Shown here one piece after another: positions 35,265-46,826 of a stretch of 64,000 nucleotides of DNA. The position numbers and the translations under genes are program-made. Source of the DNA: Tetradesmus obliquus (Eukaryota > Chlorophyta > Chlorophyceae > Sphaeropleales > Scenedesmaceae). Positions within the stretch are counted from its first letter, which is position 1; every line of letters starts with the position of its first letter. Under the pieces are notes generated by a model. The model saw nothing but the letters and a program-made list of their open reading frames with translations. It had not been told where the DNA came from and made no database searches. The DNA is taken from contig CP126206.1 of the NCBI GenBank assembly GCA_030272155.1, positions 2,728,001-2,792,000 of the forward strand, written 5' to 3'.

Positions 35265-38200
35265 AGGTGACGCGAAGGGCGAGGGGCTGCGGGCTGCTGC
35301 TGGGCTAGCAAGGCAGGCCTGCACAAGTGCATGGGCACCACAGAACAAGTTGGATTACAATATTAAAGACGAGGGTGTGGCCGTGGTTGAGCATGAGTGC
35401 GTGCAATGATGATCAAGTCAAAGCACCAGGCGCAGGCCCAACAGCAGACTTGCAAGCACCATGTACATGGAAACAAGTTACGGGCGGCACACATACATCA
35501 AGCATGCACATGCTGCTGCTAGCTTGCTGGTCAGCTCAATGGCAGCCTGCCATGCAGAAGGCTTCAAGCTGCTGCCTACGTGCTCACCTCTGCCTCCGCT
35601 GCGTCAGATGGCACCATGCTGGCAGGCTCTGGCAGCGAGAATGGCATGCATGGCGCGCGCTGCTGCTGCTGCTCAGCGCTGCAATCAGCACTGTCAGCGC
35701 TGCTTATCTGGCCCGCAGCGGGGCTGTCTTCTTCACAGCAGCTGGCTGCCATGCGCTCTGACTCAGGAAGTGTAGGCCATGGCACGCCAGCAGCTGCTGA
35801 CAGAGCTGCAGCCACAGACGCACACTGCTGCTGCTGTGTGCTTTGCTGCACAGAGGGCGCCATGTCTGCTGGCTCGCTGAAACCGACTGGAATGAAAGCA
35901 GCTGCACTGCCAGTACTTGTAGCGGCCTGCTGCTGCTGCTGACGCTGCAGATCATCCAGTTTGCGGCTGTGCTGCTGCTCCCGCTCCAGCAGCCCCTCCT
36001 GCTCCTCCTCAACATACTGCAGCAGCGACCAACATCACATCCCAGCAAAATGAGTCGATTTGCGCAGTGATGCGGAGTCGCACCGCAATATTTGTTTTGC
36101 TCAGACCCTCAATGCAGCGTGCGCTGAAGGATGGCAATATCCACAGCCTAAGCAAGCAACAGCACGCTGCGAAATACACAAATTGGCAAGCAGCAGCATC
36201 AGAGCACAGTGTAGTTTGTGCGCGCACCTGCAGCCTCAGCTGTAGCCCCTCCAGTCGCTCCAGCAGCTGGTCACTGCTGTCCTGCAGCATGACAGTGAAG
36301 GTGGACTCCTGCAGGACACAGAAGAGGCAGAAGATGACAGGAAGCATCAGCACTGCTGCCACTCACAGCCATGTCGGCCTTGCACGCAGTTTGACAAGAT
36401 AGCATGCACGCGCTACACATTGTACCAGGTTATGTGCAGAGTCAGACCTACAGCCCAAGCAAGCGCACGCCAGGATGACCGCACCCTACCTGCTGCCTCT
36501 GCCTCTGCTGCAGATCCTGAAGCTCTTGCTGCACCTCATCCAGCTGCTGCTGGCTGCTGCTGCTGTCTGGCCTGTCAACTGCCACATCAGCATTTGCCTG
36601 TTGCTGCTGCTGCTGCTGCATCTGCTCTGTGAGTTGCGCAAGGGCTGTCTGTTGCTGCTGCATCTGCTGATGCAGCTGCTGAAGCTCCTGCTGCAACTCC
36701 TGCCGGTGCTGCAGCTGCTCCATCTGCAGGTCAAGCTTCATGACATCACACTGCGCACCCAGCTGCTCTAAAGCATTTGCTTGCTGCCTGATGTCTGTGC
36801 GGCACTGCTGAACCTGCCGCTCCTGCTGCAGGCCCTGCAGCTGCTGTGTTGCCTCCTCAGAAGACCCGAACTTGCTGCTCTGCTCTGCCTGCTGCCTGAG
36901 TGCCTCAGACTGCTGCTCCAGGGCACCCAGCCGGGCCTGCAGCTGCTGAGCCAGCTGCTCAGCTGCAGCAGCACGCGCGTCTGCTGCAGCTGCTGCTTGC
37001 TGTGCAGCCTCCGACTGTGAGATTGCCTTGAGCAGCTGCCCCAGGTGCTCAGAATGTGACAGTTCTGGCATATGCCGGCTGCCCTGATCAGCAGCCGCTG
37101 CTGCTTCGCCTGCATTTGCTGCTGCCGCTGTCACTGCAGCAGCAGCAGCTGCGCCGTCCAAGGCCTTGACCTTTTGTGCGGCTTCCGCTGCTGCGGACTG
37201 CAGTGCTCGCTCAACAGCTGCAGCTATCTTGTCATGTAGCTCGCTGCCGACTGCATGCACAAATAGCATTGTGGCGGAACATGACAACTTGTGTTAGAAG
37301 TAGCAGGACAGAGAGAGCTTCACAGCTGGCTTCGAGCTCCCTCAGAATACGCAAGGGTTTTAGACTGCCGGCTGCTCTGAACTTTTGCTACTGCCAGCAC
37401 TCTTTTGCAACAGAGCATGTCCAGAAGCCAGCTATTGAAGGATGGAGGCAGCGCACCTGCTGCCATGGACTCCAGTTGAATTGGCAGCGGCTCACTGCTG
37501 ACAGGCAGATACCTGCCACCTAGGCTGCTCCTGCGTGAGCCTGCACAAACATTTAGGGGGGTGGCAGCAGCAGCAGCAGAGTAAGCTGTGATATGTGTGC
37601 TGTAATCAACGGCTGCTTGTGAATCTGCAAGGGAAGTCAACATGTTACGGATGCACTGCCATCCAGACAATGTTGCAGAAACAGTTCTGGTCACTCGTCA
37701 TGTGCGCACCTGCATCGCTGAAGTCCAGGTGTTGCCTTGGTGTCAAGCTTGGGAAGCGCCTCGACAGGCTTTGCACCAGTGGGTCAATGCCCTGCTGTTG
37801 CTGCTGCTGCAGCTGCTGCTGATATGCCAGGCTGCCTGCGGTGCTGTTACCAGCAGGTGCAGCAGGCCATGCGCTGATGCCGCCGTACTGTGAGCTGACC
37901 CGGGATGCAGAGGCACCGGTGTTGATCTGCATCACCTGCCCCAACTCTTGGCGCAGCCCACCCAACGATGTCTGCACGCAGCACAGGAGTAAGCAGGCGT
38001 TCTGTGTTGTCCACACTGTGACAGCTGCTGTTGCTGGTGATGGTGAGCACATTGAGGTCAAGCTGCAGCTGATGCAGCTTACATTTTTTGCATTTTGAGC
38101 GCAAAATCTCGTTATTCAGGGGTGCTCACCTCTGCAGACTGTATTTTAGCGGACAACCCACCGCCCTCCTTCTTCATGCTGTTCATCTTGTGCTGTCGAG

Positions 38201-38394
38201 CGAACTGCACACATGCAACTTGCTGTTTGAGCAAGCTGAGAGCTTATGAGTTCCTATAACTGATAGAAGGCTGATCCTTGAGCAGGTACTGCGAGCTGCT
38301 GTTTTCATTCAAGCCCTTGCAGCGTTTCCAGCACCTGATGGACGCTCAGCAGCTGTTCGACGTCATTGTTGGGCGTATCAATCTTCTTCTCCAT
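18058..38394 (-). CDS. Giant Ala/Gln-rich coiled-coil protein with two C-terminal PLAT/LH2 domains
   Basis: Nineteen-exon model, 4,220 aa, all phases whole: 38394-38335, 38204-38130, 37971-37710, 37624-37457, 37250-36490, 36308-36228, 36016-35588, 35318-34971, 34721-34564, 34330-34192, 33865-33653, 33347-32124, 31798-31175, 29841-28750, 28478-28014, 27542-24983, 24562-23925, 22175-19761, 19008-18058. The start is MEKKIDTPNNDVEQLL. Residues about 190-2030 form long Ala/Gln/Glu coiled coil. Residues 2034-3070 are low-complexity Ser/Ala with acidic patches. PLAT domain 1 spans the exon 17/18 junction (YRLALHTSSKHGAGTR ... HDGRGYASAWLLEWLLL) and PLAT domain 2 is in exon 19 (YRLQLFTADR ... GGWCLEKMVVEA). 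PLAT domains bind lipid or protein partners at membranes. Overall function is unknown. That this is one gene rests on phase and uniform strand, not transcripts. Confidence 0.7.
19144..19640 (-). repeat. Five-step echo ladder of PLAT-gene exon 18 end, 121-122 bp period
   Basis: The exon 18 end encoding SVESFTEEQLLEAQ (functional end 19761) recurs with ends at 19640, 19518, 19397, 19275 and 19144, so the steps are 121, 122, 121, 122 and 131 bp. All but the last keep a GT donor. The copies fill most of the 752-bp intron. Those at 19640 and 19518 are nearly identical to each other, so the ladder also grew internally. Confidence 0.93.
22285..22400 (-). repeat. Two echoes of PLAT-gene exon 18 start
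   Basis: The acceptor and first codons of exon 18 (functional start 22175, VSLSLTGAASG) recur at 22285 and 22394, so the steps are 110 and 109 bp. Both copies lie inside the 1.75-kb intron that splits PLAT domain 1 and keep CAG acceptors. Confidence 0.85.
24632..24672 (-). repeat. Echo of PLAT-gene exon 17 start
   Basis: The acceptor and the start GYQPYDPYDD of exon 17 (functional start 24562) recur 107 bp upstream in transcript terms (start 24669) as GYEPYDPYDD, with the CTGCAG acceptor kept. Confidence 0.87.
24855..24957 (-). repeat. Echo of PLAT-gene exon 16 end
   Basis: About 100 bp of the exon 16 end (functional end 24983, SDDELPVMRMTGG) recurs 128 bp further into the intron with a GTGAGC donor and very few changes. 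Confidence 0.9.
29985..31060. repeat. Alternating purine-pyrimidine CA/CG-rich tract in a PLAT-gene intron
   Basis: About 1 kb of the intron between exons 14 and 13 (29842-31174) consists largely of irregular CACACG/CGCGCACA runs on the plus strand. Alternating purine-pyrimidine DNA of this kind is known to favour Z-DNA. Open frames across it on several frames result from composition and are not genes. Confidence 0.9.
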
Positions 38395-39681
38395 GGCGTG
38401 GCACTCGTACTGGCCATCTATCAAGCCCAACAATCACCTGCCAGGCTGTTCACGGCATGTTGTTCATGCTTGTTACTTATTAATGCATCTTTGTTGCGGA
38501 AAGATGCGCTATCTAAACGCACAGAGCACCTGCTGGAGCCAGGATGGAGCAGTGAGTTTGACTGCCCGTCACGGACCCTGTGACAGCTGCCCGTTACAGG
38601 GCAGCAGGAACCGATCAGCCACGGAACTATTCTTTAAATTGAGATCGTTTCATTCTTATCACAATGGCATCCTTGAAGGCAGATGTACGGTGTCTTCGTC
38701 ATGCGACCGTTGACTGGCACATGCCCAGTGGGCACTGCCTGCACCACAATGTCATGTAAAGATGGACAGTCTAGCATAAAAAAAGCAAAGCTGCGCACCT
38801 TCAAAGCAAAGCTCGGCCAGAAGACCCCCCGCCCTGGGTCTCCCGGCGCTCCAAGTGGGCTGCACATGTAAGCACGTCCGTCCAGCAGCAAGGCATCATA
38901 TCATCATGCGAAGTTCTCACCTGTAGGCGCAGAGAAGATTACAGGGCAGGTTCGTTAGGGGTCCTTTGGCGGGACCACCTGTGACCCCTGCCCCCCGTCT
39001 TCAAGTAGTCCTGGGTAGGCCGTGGTGTAGGATCCAGTCATGACAAGGACACTCGCAGCGAAACACAGACAATCAAAAACCCACCGGGCATCAGTAAAAT
39101 TCAGTACTCGTTGTTGCATGTGGTCATGAGTGCACACAAGTAGTCACAGTGGGTACGTCAACGTCAGCGACGGCATGTGGATCTGTTTGGCGTTTGTGTT
39201 TGTTTGTTGTGTTGTGTGTGTGTTTGTGCTTGTTTGTTTTTTATTGTTTGTTTGTTTGTCGTTTGTTGTGTTGTTTGTTTGTTTGATTGTGTGTTTGTTC
39301 GGTGGTGTTTGTTGTTGCTGTTGGGCTGTGGCGGCGTCGTGGTGGTGTAGAGATGGACATGTGCCGAAGGCCTCACATCGGACCATGAGGGCTGATCCTC
39401 CAACACGAATACACATTACAACAAGCCGGTGTGCTGAAGCTCTCAGAGCAAGTTACCGTTTCAGCTGCCAGCACATCAACTGACCAGGTGCCGCACCACA
39501 ATGATCACCACAATGCCACTTTGTCACACTCAAATGCACTCGACTGCATCACGCACGCACAGTACGAGCCATGCATGCCAAGTAGCCATCACAGTTCGCC
39601 AGTTCAAAGCCAGCTACTGTTGCTGCACGAGCTCCTCAGTGGCTGTTGCAGCCCATGCGATCAACCATCTCCAGCTGTGGG
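38395..39681. other. Intergenic region between RPN7 and the giant PLAT gene
   Basis: It holds the 3' UTR of RPN7 (TTACA on plus, i.e. TGTAA in sense, at 39416-39420) and the promoter of the PLAT gene. A T/G-rich tract lies at about 39187-39330. Short open frames here (for example 38683-38871) show no family resemblance. Nothing else supportable. Confidence 0.55.
39187..39330. repeat. TTTG/TG-rich low-complexity tract
   Basis: Irregular TGTTTGTTTG repeats fill about 140 bp, quite unlike the GC-rich surroundings. The sense strand of the adjacent minus-strand genes is A/C-rich here. Confidence 0.9.
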
Positions 39682-42600
39682 TTAGTCCACGTCGATCACG
39701 CGGCTCAGCTTCTGCACCCTGTTGAGCAGCAGGTCGCCGCGCTTGATGGCCTCCAGGTACAGCGCGTTCTTGGCATCAGGCCTGCAGGACAGCCAAAACA
39801 ACTCATGAAGAAACCCATACAAAAAGCAGCCTGCGTTTGTCGTGATCAGCGCTTGACGGCCTCCAGGTACAGCGCCAGCAGGAGCGCCAGGCATCAGGAA
39901 AGTCACATCAAGAAACAGCAGCCAGCACATGATCAGCAGCGACTAGCATGCCTCTGAAGAAATGTCATGATGACCAATGCTAGTGCTCTACGACACCGCC
40001 GCACCTCTTGGTATCTATGGTGCCTGCCGCCTTGTCGATCTTGGCGCTGACGTGTAGTTCAGATGATAACAACAGTCATGACACCAGATAACCTGCAAAC
40101 CGCACCTCTTGGTCTCGATGATGCCTGCCACCTTGTCGATTTTGGCGCTGATGCGGCCAGCACAGATGAAGTCCGCCACCTGCGCAGCAGCAGCACAACA
40201 TGTACTGTGACAGAACAAGCTGCGTAGCAAGCACAGCGTAGGAAGCCAGCACGATGCAACCAGCTGCGCCAGCATGAGTGCTGATGCACGTCACACGTGT
40301 GCATCAGTTGGTGCCACAGGCGCTGTCAGCAGCCGGCACTGTCCACATGAAGTGGCACCACGAGGTGCGCCACCAACTGTTTGTTGCGTAACGCGTACAG
40401 CAGCCGCAGCAGCAGCAGCAGCGCAAAGCCAGCACCATATGGGACTGGTGTACACAATGATACATGTCATAAATGGTCACTAGGCTCACCTCAGTGTCCA
40501 GGAAGGGCAGGCCCACATCGAATGCTGTGGCCATGGACTCCAGCGTGACGCTCTTGTAGCTCTCCAGGAACTGCGGCAAGATATGAATAGACGGTAGCAG
40601 CAGGAGGGCAGCATACATGCAACAGCAGATCAGCAGCAGTGCGGGTGCATTTACAGAGCGGCATGACAGCCTTGTAGATATCTGGAACTGCAGCATGGAA
40701 GGCAGCAAGAGCAGTCAGTACAGTGCATCATCAGCATTACACGCATGCTACCAGCTAAGCCAAAGGCAATGACAAGGGCGGACGCAGTCGTTCAAGGCAA
40801 GGCAAGGCAAGGCCAAAGCACTGACAAGGCAGGAGGCAGCACACGGTAGAATGCACAATTTGCTTTGTGACAGATTAGGCTGAAGTAGCATCTCAAAGAA
40901 GGCTCACCTGGTTGTAGGCCACCAGGCGCACCTCGCGCATGTAGTAGCGCACGTGCGGGTGCGTGTACATGTCGGCGCGGATGATGTCAATCACGCCCAG
41001 CAGCGACTGCGCCAACAGCAGCAGCAGCAGCAGCAGGAGCAGCAGCAGCAGCGGTCAATGGGATAACAGGGGCCTGCTAGAGAGCACTCCTTACACAGAC
41101 CGGGCTGCAAGGGAGCAGCAGCCAGCATGCAGCTGACCCTCACCACTAACAGCGCACCCTGCCCAAGTTCACACCTATGTTCACAGAAGACTTCATGTGC
41201 TCACCCGAAAGAACTCCCTGTAGTTGCAGTCGTGCAGCGCGTTGAGGCAGGACTCCAGCGCCGGCACGTGCCCGATAACGCTGCGGATCTCTGGGCTGTC
41301 CACCACACGCTCCTTGAGCGCCACGCGGTCCAGGCTGACCAAGCTAGCCGCCACTGCGTAGCTCACGCAGCTTGTGTAGGTGAACAGCTCCGACCTGCAA
41401 GAATTGTGGTAAAACAGTCACAAAAAGGGCAGTGTGTTGGTGCCAATTAATCCAGGCTGACCAGGCTTGCTGCATAGCTCACACAGCTCGTGTAGGTGAA
41501 CAGCTCCGACCTGCGGGAGCGGATACATAGAGCAGGTCACTTGAGCACAGACAATTTGTGGAGTGTGTCAGCGCCATGCAGCCCAGGCTGCGGCTACGTA
41601 GCTCACGCACGAAGTGTAGCTGCAGAGCTTCGGGCTGCAGAAAAGGCTAGTGATACAGGTGAGCAAAAGGCAACTGCTGGATCTCATGAAAGGCATCGTG
41701 AGTTCACAGCGGCAACCGTGAGTGTGCCCTTCAGCATTCTATCCAGTGCCGGACAACTCCAACCCCAGACAATGAGGGCTGCAGACACTTGCTGTGCTCA
41801 CGTGGTGAAGGTCTGGATGGAGTCCAGCAGCAGCTCAGCGGCCCGCTTGAAGTCCCGGCTGTACATGGCAGCAACGCCCTCATACACCTGGCGGCAGCAG
41901 CAGCAGCAGCAGTAGTAGGATACTTAGACAAAGTAGTAACACAGGCAGGAGCGGCAGCGGGCTGATCCAGCATCCAAGTAGACCTTGATGCTTAGTCCTT
42001 GATGCTTGCTTTCAGCAACCACGAAACACCGATACGCCGGTTGGCAGCTTGCAGCTACGCGACAAGGAGTAGCATGCTGGGTGCTGAGCCAACAGGCCAT
42101 ACCTTGAGCTTGTTCTTGTGCTCCCAGTCGCCTCCCGCCTCGCAGATGGTCTTGGCATGCGCCAGCAGCTTCTTCACGCCGTGCCAGTCCTGGTACAGGA
42201 TGGCCAGCCTGCAGCAGCACGATGATTGCATGCAAGCATGAGCATAAACATTATATACACTGCAATGAAATGTGTGAACAGGCGCACAGCAGCTGCGGTC
42301 CATCAATCCACACACGCCAAGGCCACGCAACCTGTATATGCACAGACAGCAATTTCTACCATTCTGCGCGCAGGAGACAACAGAACAGCCGTCGCTGTGT
42401 CACCACTCAACCACGCACCGTATCTGCGCGAAGACCATGTCTGCCTTGGCGGCGCCACTGGCCGTCTTGCTTTCTGTGTCGCTGTAGGCTGCCGCTGTAC
42501 TGACACAATGTCTACCTTGCCAAGAACTCACAACATCAACAGGAAAACCATTTGCAAGGCTGAGTACACGACGGAGCGTGCGGAAGGAGCATCACCCGCT

Positions 42601-44699
42601 CACAGAAACCAAGGAAAAGGAAAGGTAAGCCAGCACTCAACCAACAGCCACGCACCGTATCTGCGCGAAGACCATGTCTGCCTTAGCGGCGCCACTGGCA
42701 GTCTTGCTTTCTGTGTCGCTGTAGGCTGCTGCTGCGCCCTCGCGGTCCCCGATGCTGCCCAGGAACGCAGCCTTGGCGGCAAGTGCGTCGCGCACCTCGG
42801 TCTCGCCAAGGTTCTCTTCAGCATCCTGCAGAAAGATGATGACAGACAACAAGGATCAGGCTTGAAAAGTGTGGCTATACCCAGCAAGTGCGTTGTGCGC
42901 CTGCGTTTCACCGAGGTTCTCTTCAGCATCCTGCAGGCATGACACAACCAGACAGACACAGACGCAAGGTTTGAACAAGGCCGCCGTAGCAGCGAGTGCG
43001 TCGCGCACCTCCGTCTCACCGAGGTTTTCCTCAGCATCCTGCAGTTGCCAAAGACAGACAGCAACACACATAAGGCTTGAGGAACGCAGCCTTGGCGGCA
43101 AGTGCATCGCGCACCTCGGTTTTACCAAGGTTCTCCTCAGCATCCTGCAGCAAGCACACAACCAGAGAGACACAGACGCAAGGTTTGGACAAGGCCACCT
43201 TAGCGACAAGCGCGTCACGCACTGCAAATTCACACTGAAGTTCTCTTCAGCATCCTGCAGCAGTGACACGCGCAGACAGTAACAGACACAAGGAGGCCCT
43301 GTCACACACTTGCTGCTGCATCGATGCTGCTGCTGCTGCTTGCACAAACGTCTGTGCACCAGCAGCACCTGCACGCCTGCCAGGGCAACGCGAGCCCGCA
43401 ATGGCCCACACATTGCAGCCCCAACGCCACTGCTTGACTGTGTGTCAAACTAAACAAAGGGACAGCAACCACCTTTTGGAGCATGGCGTCCATTGATCTG
43501 CGGTGCATTTGAGGCGCACCTAGACTAATGAGGCTAATTCTCCCAGGTGCTTTGCGTTGCTGGCTTGGCGCTGACGTTAACAATTGTTGGTGTTTCCGAT
43601 TGCTCCACTTGCTAGAGCATCCAACCCGCTATGCATGCAGCTTGAGTTCGGCTTGCAGCTCTTGCATCTGCTTTGCATTGCTGGCCTGCACCTCCTGCAA
43701 GCCTGTCAGGCGCAAGTGCGCCCCCCGCCTCCGCCATTGCCCTATACAACTGCCGTCTTGCGCGCTGCGCATGAACTCCGCTGCATCGGCTGCGCCCCTG
43801 CTAGACCATGTGCCAAACGTCATCAAAATGAGGTGGAATCCACACACCTCCCACACACTATCCACACACCATGCAAAGAGCCATGCATGTCCTTTGCAGT
43901 GCACACACCTTGATCTTTGCTGCAAGCTCCCCTAGCTGCTTTGCGTTGCTGGCCTGCATCTCCTGCAGCTTGCCCTGCTGTTGCACTAAGTGTCAAACCA
44001 AGAAGCATCAAGCAAACATGATGCGAAATGGTTCTACTATGACATGCATGTGCAGCACACCTTGATCTTTGCTGCCAGCTCCTCCAGCTGCTTTGCATTG
44101 CTGGCCTGCATCTCCTGCAGCTTGCCCTGCTGCAGCTCCCAGCCCAGCTCCCCGCATAAGTGCTCGTAGTAAGGGGCCAGGCCTGCAGGACAAATGCAAA
44201 TATGCACAAAAAGATGATGTTGTACAAGATTTTGTTGATGGCGTGAGTTGCAGGAACAGCAACACGAGGAAGGTGCAGCCCTGCTGCCCCAGAGCAGGCG
44301 ATGCTGCTGCTTGCTGGGGTTGGTACAGCCAGCAGTCAAGACAAATCTGGCAAAAGGCTTGACGTTGAATATTAAAATACAATTGTGCTGAGATCACGAA
44401 CATTGAGCCTGTGAGCTATGCCCAAACGCTTTTGAAAATACTAGTGCACCACAGAAGAGCAGCGCACACCTTTGCTGAAGATGGTTTGTAGGATCTGCGC
44501 CTGCAGCTTCGCTTTATCGACTCCAGCTATATCTGTCGACTTGAACAGGAAGACCTGCAAGGGTCCTGGCAGTTAGTACAGCTGCACGGGATGCACAGCT
44601 AAAAGCCATCAGCAGTACTAGCTGCATGCTATCCCAACCCGGCACCTGCTGCGCTAGCTCAAGCCGAAAATCTTGCTTCTCTGATTCGTTTTCTGTCAT
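39682..44699 (-). CDS. RPN7: 26S proteasome regulatory subunit RPN7 (PSMD6)
   Basis: Eleven exons: 44699-44646, 44554-44470, 44182-44061, 42825-42656, 42208-42103, 41887-41802, 41394-41205, 41006-40908, 40570-40490, 40179-40106, 39781-39682. They encode 388 aa; human PSMD6 is 389 aa. Recognised stretches in order are [69 protein letters not shown], the PCI-region stretch ([17 protein letters not shown] and on), [35 protein letters not shown] and the C-terminal [18 protein letters not shown]7 is a structural PCI subunit of the proteasome lid in cytosol and nucleus. It shares a 558-bp divergent promoter region with the asparaginase gene. Echo copies of exon ends sit in at least five of its introns. 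Confidence 0.95.
39838..40046 (-). repeat. Echoes of RPN7 exon 10 end and exon 11 start
   Basis: Within the last intron there is one copy of the exon 10 end (functional end 40106, copy end about 40005, step 101 bp, donor kept) and one partial copy of exon 11 (functional start 39781, copy at about 39898, step about 118 bp; its acceptor is lost). Confidence 0.78.
40794..40814. repeat. (AAGGC)n short tandem repeat
   Basis: About four pentamer units lie in RPN7 intron 8. Confidence 0.8.
41462..41636 (-). repeat. Two echoes of RPN7 exon 7 start
   Basis: The acceptor and about 45 bp of exon 7 (functional start 41394, [13 protein letters not shown]) recur at 41510 and 41634, so the steps are 116 and 124 bp. 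The nearer copy is almost perfect, the farther one worn. Confidence 0.9.
42405..42490 (-). repeat. Echo of RPN7 exon 4 end
   Basis: About 70 bp of the exon 4 end (functional end 42656) recurs with end at 42419, step 237 bp, and the GTGCGTGG donor kept. It is nearly identical to the functional copy. Confidence 0.92.
42880..43256 (-). repeat. Four echoes of RPN7 exon 4 start
   Basis: The acceptor and 40-65 bp of exon 4 (functional start 42825, [17 protein letters not shown]) recur at 42930, 43038, 43144 and 43256, so the steps are 105, 108, 106 and 112 bp. All keep CTGCAG. The farthest copy is the most diverged; intron between copies is also repeated. Confidence 0.93.
43626..43985 (-). repeat. 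Two echoes of RPN7 exon 3 end
   Basis: The exon 3 end (functional end 44061, [21 protein letters not shown]) recurs with ends at 43909 (step 152 bp, donor kept, near-identical) and about 43641 (step 268 bp, diverged, donor lost). Confidence 0.92.
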
Positions 44700-45257
44700 G
44701 ATCGATGGCAAATGTGGCCAAGTCGAAGCGCTGGTGCAAAGTGAAGTCAGTTGCGGTGGGTGCAAGACGTTGTGCTGCCTACGTGAGTACTTTAGTGTCG
44801 TTTCAACCACTTGTAACCTTGATCTCCCGCTTAAGCATCGATCCATCCATCTACGTGCAGTACACGTCCCTCTCGTTGTGCACTGTTCTGGCTAGGGCTC
44901 AGTGCCTGGACGGGGAACCGCAGGTCGCCGCAAATCCAAACAAGAAACTCAACAATATACAACAGAAACAACATCAGTATGAAGCGTGTGTATTGCAGCT
45001 ACACGTAATCGTGAACCCCCCAGGGGTGACCTGGCAAGACAGCAAATCTGCTTTGCTGAAGTGAGCTTTCCTACGCTAGCGTCGTTGGAAGCTTAGTACG
45101 TCGTGCAAGCATATGAAACAAGTTTAATACAACTACTCCGTATCAGCCGTGCGATGAAGTGTAGCAGAAGCAGTAGCATGTCACACTTCTCTGCCAGCTC
45201 AGGCCTTGGGCATGCTACCTGAACTCTAGGGCTGAGAGCGCCTACAAGCAGACCATC
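44700..45257. promoter_or_regulatory. Bidirectional promoter region RPN7/asparaginase
   Basis: The 558 bp between the divergent starts of RPN7 (-) and the asparaginase gene (+) must contain both promoters and 5' UTRs. I did not identify individual elements. Confidence 0.55.
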
Positions 45258-45513
45258 ATGTTACAAAAGGCTTTGATAGCATCCAGGGCATGCACTGCTG
45301 TGCACAGTGCCGCTTTAGGCAAAGCAGCGTGCCGCCAGTCATTCAGTCCTGGCACAATGCGTGCTGCTGGCTCATGGCCTGCAGCAGCCAGGCCTGCCAC
45401 TCCGCACAGGCAGTTTGGCATGCGCTTTGCCAGCTGTCGCGCTGTCAAGCCAGCAGGAGCAATTGCAGTGCCTGCGATGCAGCTCAGCGGCACTTGTGGG
45501 CATGAAGATATTT

Positions 45514-45544
<31 letters not shown>

Positions 45545-46684
45545 TCGGCACCAGCTTGTATCAGCAGCAGCAGCGGCGACTAATGCGGCTGTTGCGGCAG
45601 CAGATGCCGCATCTGCTGCGGAGCAGCCTCTCAACCCTAGAAGGCGTGTGCGAAGGAGCACCCGCTCTGCACGCCACACCCAAATCTTGAGCCCTGCTGA
45701 GCCATCTGCTGCACACTCCAATGAGGCTGCTGCTACTGCTGCTGCTGCTGCTGCTAGCGAAGCAGCTGCACAACATGCCAACAGCAGCGGCAGCAGCAGC
45801 GCTGCCACAAGCAGCAGCAGGAGCAGGAAGGCAGCAGCCCCTGCAAGCCGGCAAGCAGTGCAGCAACATGCACGCAGCAGGCGCAGCACCAGCAGCGGCA
45901 GCAGCAATGGCCACAGCGGCAGCAACGGGGTTGTGAGGGAGGTTGTGCAGGGCCCACATGTGACTGTGCCGCAGCCGTTGCCACATGTGCTGATCCTGCA
46001 CACAGGAGGCACGCTGGGCATGGACGTCAAGGTGGGCGCAAAGCTATGATTTTCAAACCTGATTTGAAATGTCAGATCGGCTACAAGTTGTATTCGTTTC
46101 GCCATGATTCCACGCACCCTTATCCAGAGCAAAGGGGATGCTAGGAGTACAAGTGTTCTCAGCTGGTGCACTCTGTCAGAACAATGAGTGGTGCAGCTGG
46201 TGCATGCAGTGACGCTGCCTCCTGCAGCAGCGCCTGGTGCCTCGTGCGTATTGCACATGCACAAGGCACATCACACTGGATTAAGCAGACAGTAACGCGC
46301 CGCGCTAAACAGGAAAAACCTTTCCCAAGGTCTGCACAAAATGTGACCATTGCATTACACAGGTGTAATTTCACATGTTACAGGAGAGTTTTGACGTGGA
46401 CCCAGAGGACCCCCACCACCTTCAAATCAAGAAGGGCACCGGCGGCATATACGGCGGTGAGCACTGCAGCGTTGGCATGCACGGTGGCCCACATGCTACC
46501 CTGCGACTTCTAGTCACATAGTATGTGTGGGCAGAGTCGAGAGATGTCGCTGCTGTGATGCTGATGTTGTCACAGTGCAGCTATGCTCCAGCTGCCCCTC
46601 GCAATGTGGCTGTGGGTGTAGCTGGCACTCCAACACCAGCTTGTCTCACCTGCGCTCCTTCGCCTCTATCTCTGCTGCTGCTGC

Positions 46685-46733
<49 letters not shown>

Positions 46734-46793
46734 GCTGGAACCTGGTGGCATGCTGGCCAAGCTTCTGCTGCACCTCATTGATTAGCCCAGAGA

Positions 46794-46826
<33 letters not shown>

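Noticed and set aside
38683-38871. 62-codon plus-strand frame with a Lys/Pro-rich end
   Set aside because: Short, without family resemblance, and located between two minus-strand genes; nothing supports it beyond chance.
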